Positions 32,675 through 41,855 of a stretch of 53,816 nucleotides of DNA are shown in pieces (the stretch's first letter is position 1; each line of letters starts with the position of its first letter). The notes under the pieces were generated by a model that ran no database searches, was not told the DNA's origin, and saw only the letters and a list, made by a program, of their open reading frames with translations. The position numbers and the translations under genes are program-made. Source of the stretch: Gammaproteobacteria bacterium (GTDB lineage: Bacteria > Pseudomonadota > Gammaproteobacteria > Xanthomonadales > Rhodanobacteraceae); the NCBI GenBank assembly GCA_021324095.1, contig JAJPJT010000100.1, positions 1 to 53,816 of the forward strand, read 5' to 3'.

Positions 32675-35389
32675 ATGTTGTTCGCAAGCCGTTGCACAGT
32701 TGCCATTGGGCTCGCGGCTGCTCTTGCAGCTGCGCCACTGCCAGTGTTTGCGCAAGCCGGCCAGACCAGCCAAGCAACTTTCGCCTTTGACTTGGCTGCG
32801 CAGCCACTTGCCCGTGCCCTGCTGGCAGTCGGCAGTCAGGCGAATGTGATCGTCACCTTTGACCCTGCAATTGTACGGGGCCGCCTCGCTGCGGCATTGA
32901 AAGGGCAATACACCGTTCGCCAGGCCTTTGATCACCTGCTTGCCGGGTCGGGGCTGGTCTTGCATACAACACCGCGCGGCACATTCCTGATCGAATCAGG
33001 TGATGCGCCCGTGCTCCCACGCACAGGCGCCACTTCAGCATCTTCATCGACATACAACTTTGATCTTCGTGCACAAAGTCTCGCAGCAACGCTTGAGGCC
33101 ATTCGCAACATAACCGGCCGCGAAATCACACTGGAGGAGGGCGTCCGGAATGTTCTACAAAAAAGGGTAACTGCAATTCACGGGACGATGACGCCTTTAC
33201 AAGCACTGCAACAGGCGCTTGCAGGCACGGGACTGGAAGTGGCAGTTTCGCCAACAGCAGGCCTGACGATCGGTACAAGCCGCTACCTAAGGACCTTGGA
33301 CACGATCACGGTGATCGGACACATCACGGGATTGACGGCTACTCGAACTTCGACGCCCCTGCATGAAATTCCCCAATCAGTCTCAGTTGTCGGTCCGGAG
33401 CGCATCCGCGACCAAAACCTCTTCGACCTGACAGACGTCATGAACCAGGTGACTGGAATCTCCGTGGAAGAAAGTGACCAGCTGAACAGCAGCTTTTACT
33501 CGCGCGGCTTTTTGATCAATTCGTATCATGTCGATGGCGGGGCAGCCATGGATCTCATATTTCCCAACGACACGCTGCCCGACATGTCCGAATACACCCA
33601 AGTCGAAGTGCTGCGCGGCGCCGATGCCCTGTTCGGGGGAGCAGGGAACCCGGGTGGGACCATCAATCTCGTACGCAAGCAACCGCACGAACAGCCGGAA
33701 TTGAGCCTTGATCAATCGATCGGTTCATGGGACACGTATCGCACAGTACTGGATGCGACCGGACCGCTAGGCTTCGATGGCAAATTGCTCGGACGCGTCG
33801 TGGCTATGTACGATCATCAGAATTTTTTTTATAAAACAGCCACCTCACGTGAAAAGAAGGTGTACGGAGTTCTTGAGTATAAGCTGACGCCGGCGACAGT
33901 TATCACGTTCGGCGGAAGCATCATGCAACGCCACGACATCCCAATGACAATCGGCCTGCCGCGTTATCTGGACGGGGGCGACCTGCATTTACCTCGTTCA
34001 ACGTTCTTTGGTATGCCATGGGAATATGAGCACGCCCGTAATTCGGAGGCGTTTGCGGAGCTTACTCATGATTTCGGCAGACGCTGGAAATTCAAGTTCC
34101 AGACGACCAGGACACATGAAGATTCCGACCAGCTATACGCGGATCTATTCGGCCCGGTGCAGCGCGCCACGGGGAATCTTGCGTCTCCCATAGACGTGCG
34201 CGGTGCGTTGCTGTCAAACACATCCCTCGTCGGTAACGCGCAGCTGTCCGGAAGCTTCGACGTCGATGGCTGGCGCCAGGATGTACTTGTAGGTACTGAT
34301 TACTCGCGGAACGAAACGTCTTATGGAGGTCCGGTTACATTTTACGGAGAGCCTGTCTCCGTATTCGATTTGAGGTTTTTCGCAATGCCCGACCTGAATT
34401 CGCCCGTGTATACCGAGGCAACCTCAGTATCGACGAAGCAAACCGGCTTGTATGCAGCCCTGCGGCTGCGCGCATTGCTCCGTGGATTGAGCTTCGTTGT
34501 CGGGGCACGCGACAACCGGTATAGGCAGGGAGGGACATTCTTCTTCCAAGCCGGAAGCTTCGTTCAACATATGGTCGATCCCGTCTCACGCTTCAACGGG
34601 AGGGTAAACCCGTTTGCGGGGGCCACTTACGATCTGGGAAAGCATTACTCAGTGTACGCGAGTTACGCTGGAATCTATGCGCCCGGGGAGGGGGGATTCA
34701 GAAAGACGGACGGGAGCCTGGTGCCAGATACCCTCACCGGGGTCAATGTTGAGCTGGGCGTTAAGGGTGCATGGTACGGGGGTTTGCTCAACGGTTCGGC
34801 GGCATTGTTCAAGATCAACCAATCCGGCCTTGCGCTTTTTGTGGCGCCCAGCGCAACGGTTCCAAATTGCTGCTACGTCAGCGGCAGCAACCGCAGCCGC
34901 GGCATTGAACTCCAACTCGATGGCAGACTCACTGCCGACTGGGCGGTGGGTATCGGCTACACCTTCAATATCAACCGCGAGGCTGCCTTGCCCGGGAGCA
35001 CTCCCGTTCCCCTGGATTCTGAAACACCACGGCAGCTGCTCAAAGTGTGGACCAATTACCAGTTGCCAGGTAACGGACGACGCTGGAGCGTGGGGGCCGA
35101 GCTGCACGCGCAGACCAGTAGCTACAGCAGCGGCTTGGTTTGCAGTGGCGACACCGATATCCGTGGCAACTGTCTTGCACCGGAAACGAATTATAACGTT
35201 ACCCAAGGAACCTATGCGGTATTTGGCTTGCGCGCGGGTTATCGCATCAGCAATAACTGGAGTTTGGCAATCAATTTAAACAACATTTTCGATCGTGTTT
35301 ATTACCAGACGATCGGTTCTCCCACCTGTTGTAGTTTCTATGGCGCGCCCCGAAATTTCATGCTGACGGTTCACGGCAGCGTTTTTTGA
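32675..35389 (+). CDS. TonB-dependent siderophore-type transducer with two STN domains
   Basis: A 904-residue outer-membrane transducer. The signal peptide runs to about residue 26 (PVFAQA). Two tandem secretin/TonB N-terminal (STN) domains follow at about 34-108 (FAFDLAAQPLARALLAVGSQ) and 126-200 (YNFDLRAQSLAATLEAIRNI). A TonB-box-like LDTITVIGH is at 208-216. The plug includes EIPQSVSVVGPERIRDQNLF and RGFLINSYHVDG. A 22-strand-type barrel ends FMLTVHGSVF. Most FpvA/FecA-type transducers have a single STN. The ATG at 32675 has GGGGGAG upstream. With the adjacent sigma/FecR it forms a cell-surface signalling system; the ligand is unknown, the plug resembling ferric-siderophore receptors. Confidence 0.92.
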   Translation: MLFASRCTVAIGLAAALAAAPLPVFAQAGQTSQATFAFDLAAQPLARALLAVGSQANVIVTFDPAIVRGRLAAALKGQYTVRQAFDHLLAGSGLVLHTTPRGTFLIESGDAPVLPRTGATSASSSTYNFDLRAQSLAATLEAIRNITGREITLEEGVRNVLQKRVTAIHGTMTPLQALQQALAGTGLEVAVSPTAGLTIGTSRYLRTLDTITVIGHITGLTATRTSTPLHEIPQSVSVVGPERIRDQNLFDLTDVMNQVTGISVEESDQLNSSFYSRGFLINSYHVDGGAAMDLIFPNDTLPDMSEYTQVEVLRGADALFGGAGNPGGTINLVRKQPHEQPELSLDQSIGSWDTYRTVLDATGPLGFDGKLLGRVVAMYDHQNFFYKTATSREKKVYGVLEYKLTPATVITFGGSIMQRHDIPMTIGLPRYLDGGDLHLPRSTFFGMPWEYEHARNSEAFAELTHDFGRRWKFKFQTTRTHEDSDQLYADLFGPVQRATGNLASPIDVRGALLSNTSLVGNAQLSGSFDVDGWRQDVLVGTDYSRNETSYGGPVTFYGEPVSVFDLRFFAMPDLNSPVYTEATSVSTKQTGLYAALRLRALLRGLSFVVGARDNRYRQGGTFFFQAGSFVQHMVDPVSRFNGRVNPFAGATYDLGKHYSVYASYAGIYAPGEGGFRKTDGSLVPDTLTGVNVELGVKGAWYGGLLNGSAALFKINQSGLALFVAPSATVPNCCYVSGSNRSRGIELQLDGRLTADWAVGIGYTFNINREAALPGSTPVPLDSETPRQLLKVWTNYQLPGNGRRWSVGAELHAQTSSYSSGLVCSGDTDIRGNCLAPETNYNVTQGTYAVFGLRAGYRISNNWSLAINLNNIFDRVYYQTIGSPTCCSFYGAPRNFMLTVHGSVF

Positions 35390-35548
35390 TCGACGCGCCT
35401 CGCGACTCCACGACCGTGGCGACTCGCGTGGACCCATGTATCTCGTGGGACGCCAGTGCCTTCCTTCGAGTCTGACATCCATGTCGCTTATTCGATCACG
35501 GCGCATGCCGAGCTAACGGCGCGCCGCTCTTGACACAAGGAACCATCG

Positions 35549-38272
35549 ATGACGAATCATTGCGGTAAGTACACTCAACTCGCGCTTGGCATCGCGCTGG
35601 GTATCGGCCTCACGTTTGGTGGGTTCCGTAAAACCTGGGCCGCCGAAGCATCCACAGTGGCCACACCAGCGCAGCAGCGCGGCAACGTTACGCGCGCCAC
35701 GCTCAAGAACGGTTTACGCGTGGTAATCATTCGCGACACGTTGGCGCCCATGGTGACCACCCAGATCACCTACCTCGCAGGCGGCTACGAGGCGCCGAAG
35801 GGATTCCCGGGCACCGCGCACGCGCTTGAACACATGATGTTCCGCGATTCGAACGGAATGACCGGTGCACAGCTTGACGAAATGGCCGGCAAAATGGGCG
35901 CTCGGCTCGACGCCTTCACCACGAACGACGCAACCCAGTTTTACTTTCTCGCTCCGGCGCAATACACCGATATGTTGCTGCATATCGAGTCGATCAGGAT
36001 GCGCGGTGCCGAGCTGACCGCCAAGGGTTGGGATCTCGAGAAAGGTGCGATAGAACAGGAAGTGTCACGCGACATCTCTTCCCCGGACTTCCTTGCGCTC
36101 CAGAAGGCAGAAAAGATTCTTTACGCTGGTACGGGATATGCCCATACCCCGCTGGGATCACGTCCAACCTTCGACAAAACCACCAGCGCGGTCCTGAAAA
36201 AGTTTTATAACCATTGGTATATGCCCAACAACGCAATCCTGGTGATCGCGGGCGATATCGATCCCGCGACAACACTGGCCAAGGTCAAGCAGTTCTTCGG
36301 GCCGATCAAGCCGGGCGTGTTGCCAGCACGTGCGCCGCTGCAGCTGAAGCCCTTCAAGCCGCAAACCATTTCGCGGAGCACTTCCGACCCTACGGGTACC
36401 GTGGCGTATTTCTATCGGATGCCGGGCCAGCGCTCGAAGGACTACGCCGCGATGCAGGTGCTGCTCGACGTGCTCAACAATGCCCGAAGCCCTCTCTCTG
36501 ATCTGGCTGCGCAAGGCAAGGTGCTATCGGCGAGCGCCGACACGCAGCCCTTCGCGCACGGTGGAGTCGGCATCATCCTGGCCGGTTTCCCCAAAGGCGG
36601 CGACAGCAAAAGGACCGCAAGTGAACTGGATGGAGTCATCCAAGGCATCCTGAAGAACGGCGTGCCAGCCGATCTGGTCGCTGCGGCCAAACGTCAGGAG
36701 CGCGCACAATTCGAGTTCAACAAGAACAGCGTATCCAATCTCGCCTCGGCATGGTCGCAAGCATTGGCATGGGAGGGCCTGAACTCCCCGGAGGAAGCGC
36801 TTAAAGAAATCGAGCAAGTCAGTGTCCAGGACTTTGACCGCGTCGCTCGTGAATACCTTATGCCCGACCGTCGCGTGAGCGTGGTGCTGACCCCGAGCCC
36901 GAACGGCAAGCGCCCGCCCAACAGTCAGGGCTTTGGCGGCACAGAGTCTTTCGCCAGCAACGCCAAGCTCGATACACCGTTACCCGAGTGGGCCTCCAAG
37001 CAACTTCATAAGCTGGAGATGCCGCATTGGACGCTCAACCCGGTAACGATGAAGCTCAACAACGGCATCACCTTGATCGTGCAGCCCGAGAGCGTCAGCA
37101 AGACGGTCACGGTGGTCGGTCAAATCGATCACAACGACAACCTGCAGGAGCCAGAGGGTCAGGAAGGTGTCGGCAGATTGCTTGGCTCATTGTTTGATTA
37201 CGGCACCACCTCGCTGCACCGGGCTGCTTTCCACAAGGCGCTCGACGAGATTGCGGCGTCAGAATTCGGTGGCAGCACGTTCTATCTCGCGGTGCCAAGC
37301 GAGCACTTCGACCGAGGCATGCAGTTGCTGGCCGAAAACGAACTGCATCCGGCGCTGCCCGGAAACGCATTCAGAGTGCAGCAAAAAACGCTCGCTCGCA
37401 CCTTGTCCGGGCTACTGCAATCGCCGCGCTACAAGCTGTTTCGCGCATTGGACGAAGGACTGTTACCTGCCGGTGATCCCGACTTGCGCCAAGCCACGCC
37501 GGCGAGTGTCGACAAACTGACCCTCGCGGACGCCAAAGCCTACTTCAAACAAACTTATCGCCCCGATATGACCACGATTGTGGTAGTTGGCAACGTGACA
37601 CCCGCGCAGGCAAAAGTTGCTGTCGAGAAGAATTTCGGTGCGTGGAACGCGATTGGACCCAGGCCCAACGTGATTCCGAACCCGGTTCCGCTGAATCCAG
37701 CCATCTATACGGTGGTCCCAAATGCCTACGCTTCGCAAGACACGGTGGTGATGGGCCAGCAACTGGATTTGAACGTCCACGATCCTGATCGCTATGCGTT
37801 GCAACTGGGTAATGAGGTGCTGGGAGGAAATGGGTTTGCCTCGCGTCTGATGGTGGATATCCGCGTCAAGCATGGCTACGCCTACGGTGCCAACTCCATG
37901 CTAAGAATCGATCGCGCCCGTTCGAGTTTCTACGTGTCGTACGGGAGCGATCCGGACAAGGTGAAGTCGGTGGACAAGCTCGTCTTGGAGAACCTCAAGG
38001 AGCTGCGGGATAGCCCGGTCAATGCCAACGAACTGCTCAATGCCAAGCAGGCTCTTATTCGCTCGATTCCGCTCGACGTTTCCAGTATCAACAGCATCGC
38101 CAGAGCACTGCTCACTTGGAGCAAGAATGGCGAACCGCTGGATGAGCCTGTGGTCGCTGCCAAGTACTATCTGAGCCTCACTGCCGGACAGGTGCAAGCC
38201 GCATTCAGGAAATATGTGCGGCCCGCGCATCTGGTGCAGGTGGTTGAAGGCCCGACGCCGACGCAGCACTGA
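35549..38272 (+). CDS. Secreted M16 metallopeptidase (PqqL/FusC/pitrilysin-like)
   Basis: A 907-residue zinc peptidase with a signal peptide (to about residue 32, KTWAA), hence periplasmic. The inverted zinc motif HALEH is at 91-95, with Glu94 catalytic and the distal ligand Glu171 in KGAIEQE. The second half (from about residue 490) repeats the M16 fold without HxxEH, as in two-repeat M16 proteins. Glycine-rich GNGFASRLMVDIRVKHGYAY is the usual C-terminal block. It lies 159 bp after the STN receptor and in the same direction. That pairing recalls FusA/FusC and PqqL, where a TonB receptor imports a protein and the M16 enzyme cleaves it. Confidence 0.9.
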   Translation: MTNHCGKYTQLALGIALGIGLTFGGFRKTWAAEASTVATPAQQRGNVTRATLKNGLRVVIIRDTLAPMVTTQITYLAGGYEAPKGFPGTAHALEHMMFRDSNGMTGAQLDEMAGKMGARLDAFTTNDATQFYFLAPAQYTDMLLHIESIRMRGAELTAKGWDLEKGAIEQEVSRDISSPDFLALQKAEKILYAGTGYAHTPLGSRPTFDKTTSAVLKKFYNHWYMPNNAILVIAGDIDPATTLAKVKQFFGPIKPGVLPARAPLQLKPFKPQTISRSTSDPTGTVAYFYRMPGQRSKDYAAMQVLLDVLNNARSPLSDLAAQGKVLSASADTQPFAHGGVGIILAGFPKGGDSKRTASELDGVIQGILKNGVPADLVAAAKRQERAQFEFNKNSVSNLASAWSQALAWEGLNSPEEALKEIEQVSVQDFDRVAREYLMPDRRVSVVLTPSPNGKRPPNSQGFGGTESFASNAKLDTPLPEWASKQLHKLEMPHWTLNPVTMKLNNGITLIVQPESVSKTVTVVGQIDHNDNLQEPEGQEGVGRLLGSLFDYGTTSLHRAAFHKALDEIAASEFGGSTFYLAVPSEHFDRGMQLLAENELHPALPGNAFRVQQKTLARTLSGLLQSPRYKLFRALDEGLLPAGDPDLRQATPASVDKLTLADAKAYFKQTYRPDMTTIVVVGNVTPAQAKVAVEKNFGAWNAIGPRPNVIPNPVPLNPAIYTVVPNAYASQDTVVMGQQLDLNVHDPDRYALQLGNEVLGGNGFASRLMVDIRVKHGYAYGANSMLRIDRARSSFYVSYGSDPDKVKSVDKLVLENLKELRDSPVNANELLNAKQALIRSIPLDVSSINSIARALLTWSKNGEPLDEPVVAAKYYLSLTAGQVQAAFRKYVRPAHLVQVVEGPTPTQH

Positions 38273-38485
38273 CGTAACGTTATAGGTTCTTTGCGTGCTT
38301 CGTTCAGAAGGGTATAGGAATGTCTACGCAAGGCTATTCGAATTTGGCTATACTCTCCTAGCCGCCCGTGCCCGGGTGCGGCACGATGGAGTTCGCGTCG
38401 TTCGATGCGGCGACGTCCAAGCTCGCACGCTGGGGGCATGGGGGCACGGACGAGCGGTCGGGCGGGCGAATTCGTCGAGCATCAG

Positions 38486-38501
38486 AAGCTTGCGCAAGCT
38501 T
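38486..38501. repeat. 16-bp perfect palindrome
   Basis: AAGCTTGCGCAAGCTT is self-complementary and ends 3 bp before the tRNA-end-like sequence. Confidence 0.75.
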
Positions 38502-38504
38502 TGT

Positions 38505-38523
38505 GATTCCCTCTTCCGCACCA
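38505..38523 (+). repeat. Near-copy of tRNA-Thr 3' end (possible att remnant)
   Basis: GATTCCCTCTTCCGCACCA matches bases 8898-8917 of tRNA-Thr (T-arm through CCA) with one G missing. Similarity does not extend beyond the CCA. It could be the far attachment site of an element that once integrated in the tRNA, or chance. Confidence 0.45.
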
Positions 38524-38591
38524 AGCCGTGCAGTCTGAAGTCTCGACGTACTGCGGGCTCAGAAGAAACCAGGCAGTTTTCGTAGCAAAGT

Positions 38592-38619
38592 CCGTTCATT
38601 ATGGAACGGGCTCTTTTTT
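38592..38619 (+). terminator. Intrinsic terminator with no obvious upstream gene
   Basis: Arms CCGTTC (38592-38597) and GAACGG (38604-38609) are followed by GCTC and six Ts. It points along the plus strand, about 320 bp after the M16 stop codon. Confidence 0.6.
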
Positions 38620-39267
38620 ACCTGTGTGTACCTGCGCCCCAATCGTGACGAGCATGCGCTCGCCTGGTCGGTGATCGGCAGTGGCGTCCGAACGCCGCGC
38701 AACGACGGCGGCCCCGGATTTCGTTGGTTACCATGAAGCCTGACTTGAGCCGAAGGCGACATCCTTTGCTTGCGCTGCAACCCTGAGCGCAGCACCTTCC
38801 TAAGCAGAACTCGCCCCGCCTCACGATTCTTTGCCGCCGCGCCGGTCACCGCCGCGGCGCCGTTCGGTGCATCGGCGAAGAGGAACGTGGCTTCGTTGAC
38901 CGTCGCCAGCCCGTAGCCGCTTTTGCCGATGACCTTTGGTGCCCGCCGTTGTTGCGTTGCGGGTGGGCCTATCGCGTGCACGTCGTGCAATCCGCAAAAG
39001 TAACCTGGCCGTGAAGAAACCGGTAGCTTGCGTTCTGTCATATTGTATGATTTACTTACTTTAAAATCCAGGCAGGTGCTCCGTGTTGGCCGAGACCTAG
39101 GGCGGGACGAAACCACACGGCAGAGCTTTCGACGAGGACGAAGTAACGAACAAAAAGACAGGGAAGCTGATTCGTCCGCGGCAATGAATTCTGTCCAAGT
39201 CGAATCGGCCGACCTACCAATGTCTATGAGCTGCGAAGACCAGCTCATCTAACGCGGGAGGGGCGTC

Positions 39268-41834
39268 GTGAACAGCACTGGCAAGCTCAACCAATTGGCA
39301 CTTGCGGTCGCAATCGGTTCCGCGCTGGTCATGGCGGCCGGTCAGGCGAAAGCGGGGGCGGCGGCGCAAGCCACGTCGTCGACGAACCAGAACGCCGGCA
39401 ACGGTTCGAAACCGAAGAGCGCAGCAAAAAAGGGAGCCACGTCGTCCACCACGCCTGCGACGACGCTGAGTGAGATCGTCGTGACCGGCGCGCCGACCTT
39501 CAATGGCGTCAAGCGTGTCGACGCGAGCTTCTCGATCACCACGGCGACCCTGCAACAGATCAAGGAAGCGAACCCGGTCAGCATCGCCGATCTCCTCAAG
39601 ATTTCGCCGGGCGTTTTTGCGGAGTCTTCGGGGGGCCAGACCGGGGCGAACATCGAGGTCGCCGGCTTCCCTTCGGACAGCGGCGCGCCATTCGCAACCT
39701 TCGAACTCGAGGGCATGCCGCTCTTTCCGAGATGGTCTTATTTCGAAGACGCGATGATGCGTCTCGATGACACGATCTACCGGGTCGAACTGTTGCAGGG
39801 TGGACCATCCGTCCTGTATGGCAACGGCCAGCCGGGACTCATCGCGAACTTCAGGTTGCGGCAGGGCACGCCGACGCCTTCGGGAGATGTAGGCCTCACC
39901 CTCCTCTCGGAAGGGGGCGAACGGATTGACGGCTTCTACGGGTTCCCAGTGGGCAGCAGCGGATGGCTGGCGAGCGTCGGTGGGTTCTGGCGGAAATCCG
40001 ATGGCGTGCGTAACCCGCAGTTCCCTGCCGACAAAGGCGGCCAGGTCACGATGACTTTGTCGCGCGACCTGGACAATGGCTCCATCATGTTCTACGCCCG
40101 CTACTTGAACGACAAGAACCAGTTCGTCACGGACACACCGATCTTCAATCCGGCACCCGGTCAGTTCAGTCCGTGGCCCGGTTTCGACCCGCTGACCGGC
40201 ACCTTTGGCAGCAAGGCCGATCAGTACCAGGTCTGGCAGACGGCACCCTGTTTCACGAATGGTTGCACGCCGCCCGGCCTCGACCTCAACCTTGCGAACG
40301 GCCGTGGCGGGGACCTGCGCATCGTCGGCGGAACCTTCTTCTACGATTTCGGCAATGGCTGGACCTTGTCCAACAATTTCCAGGCCATGACGGGCAACAT
40401 CAACAACATCGCCTACTACAGCACCGGCGAAAACCCGATGCCGCTGTCGGCATTCATCTCGAGCCAGGAGAGCTACTACAACCTTCCGGCCGGGCTCACG
40501 CCGGAAGTGCGTTATACGACGGGTGGTACGCCGAGCATGGATGAGATGATCTCGGTCCAGAATCCCGAGTTCATCCGCAAGCACCCCAAATCGATCGGTG
40601 ACGAACTGCACGTGAGCAAAGAACTGTTTGACGGCATACGCTCACCGTCGGCACGTATCTCGCGGCATTTTCCGATCGGCACTACGAATACGACGGCTGG
40701 AACCAGGTGCTGCAGGCGAAGTCCAATCCGACGCCCATCATGGTCGACCTGACCGGCGGTGGCCAGACGTATGCCGTGACCGATTCACAAGGCCTGTTCG
40801 CGAACTATCCCCAATCCTGGATGGCCTTTTTCGAGCGATGGCACGAAACGACGGAAGCCTTGTTCGCGACCGACACGTGGCACATCGGCAACTGGTGGCT
40901 CAGCGGCGGCGCCCGCGTCCAGCACGTGAACGTCGGCGGGGAATTCCAGGGACAGACATCGGGCGACCTCGATGCGAACCCGCTGACCTTGTACAACAAC
41001 ACGTCGGAATATCTCATCAACAGTTTCACGCATCCGTCCTACAACAAGTCGGCGCCGTCATGGACGGCCGGCGCGACTTACGCGTTCAACAACAACATGA
41101 GTGCCTACGCGCGCGTCAACGACGGCGTGTTCATGCCCGGGTTCGACGATGTAGTGGCGCTTCCGACGGTACCGGTCGAGAAGATCCACAACATGGAGGT
41201 CGGCTTCAAGTATCAGGCACCCTGGATCTTCCTCGATGTGAGTGCCTACCGAAGGCTGTTCTACGGCATTCCCTATGTGTTCGACCAGCCGAATGGCGGC
41301 CAGATCAATCTGGTCTACGGATCGTCCACGAAGGGCCTGGACCTCCAGACGATCATCAAGCCGTTCGAGAACTTTTCCGTTACGGTCGTTGCGGACTACA
41401 TGGAAGGTCATTACGACCACCACGAAGGTTGCGTGCCCTATACGGCCCAGGATGGAAGCACGCAATGCGGCATCATTGACGGAAAGGTCCTGGACCGCCA
41501 GCCCAGGATCCAGTATCGGGTGACGCCGGCGTACGTCGTGCCGACCGGATGGGGGCACATGAAATTCTGGTTCACGTTCGAGCACATCGGCGGTCGTTTC
41601 GGTGACCAGCTCAACCAGCAACCGCTCGGCAGTTACCATGATTTCGCGATCGGCGCCTTGGCGGATATCGGCAAGAACTGGGAGTTGATGTTGCGGGGTA
41701 CCAACGTGACCAACCAACTCGGGATCACCGAGGGCAATGCGCGCCTGTTCGGATTCGCGAGCGGCGGTGGCGTAATCCTGGCGCGGTCGATCCAGGGTCG
41801 TGAGGTCAATTTCCAGGTCAAGTACAAGTTCTGA
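39268..41834 (+). pseudogene. TonB-dependent receptor split by one frameshift
   Basis: An outer-membrane receptor heading a glycan operon, about 855 residues if intact. The GTG at 39268 follows GGGAGGGG and gives a signal peptide (to about residue 30, GQAKA). A plug follows (LSEIVVTGAPTFNGVKRVDA, LLQGGPSVLYGNGQPGLIAN), then barrel. The first frame reads through HPKSIGDELHVSKELFDG to about 40633. The family-like sequence continues one frame away as HTLTVGTYLAAFSDRHYEYD... to the correct end VNFQVKYKF at 41834. One missing base near 40633 explains it. There is no slippery run, so programmed frameshifting is unlikely; a real mutation or assembly error is possible. There is no STN domain, so it is not an ECF transducer. 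Confidence 0.88.
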
Positions 41835-41855
41835 CCGCAAGAACGTGGGTCGCCC

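Larger units (their letters stand above)
38273..39267. other. 995-bp intergenic region with scattered structured elements
   Basis: No gene is supported. It holds a TATACT -10-like box at 38349, a 16-bp palindrome, a near-copy of the tRNA-Thr 3' end, and a terminator (entered separately). An AT-rich stretch at 39035-39070, unlike the GC-rich surroundings, is a likely promoter or operator for the TonB receptor at 39268. A long minus-strand open frame (38559-39248) includes a stretch with plausible codon use but matches no family I know. Confidence 0.5.

Noticed and set aside
38490..38523. A second tRNA-Thr gene
   Set aside because: Only about 19 bases of the 3' end are similar; no acceptor 5' strand, D-arm or anticodon arm precedes it.
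38559..39248. 229-residue minus-strand gene
   Set aside because: A stretch has plausible codon use, but there is no recognisable domain, no signal and no convincing ribosome binding site; it was kept only as a note in the intergenic entry.
40600..40760. Programmed ribosomal frameshift in the TonB receptor
   Set aside because: No slippery heptamer or downstream pseudoknot is apparent, and receptors of this kind are not known to use frameshifting.
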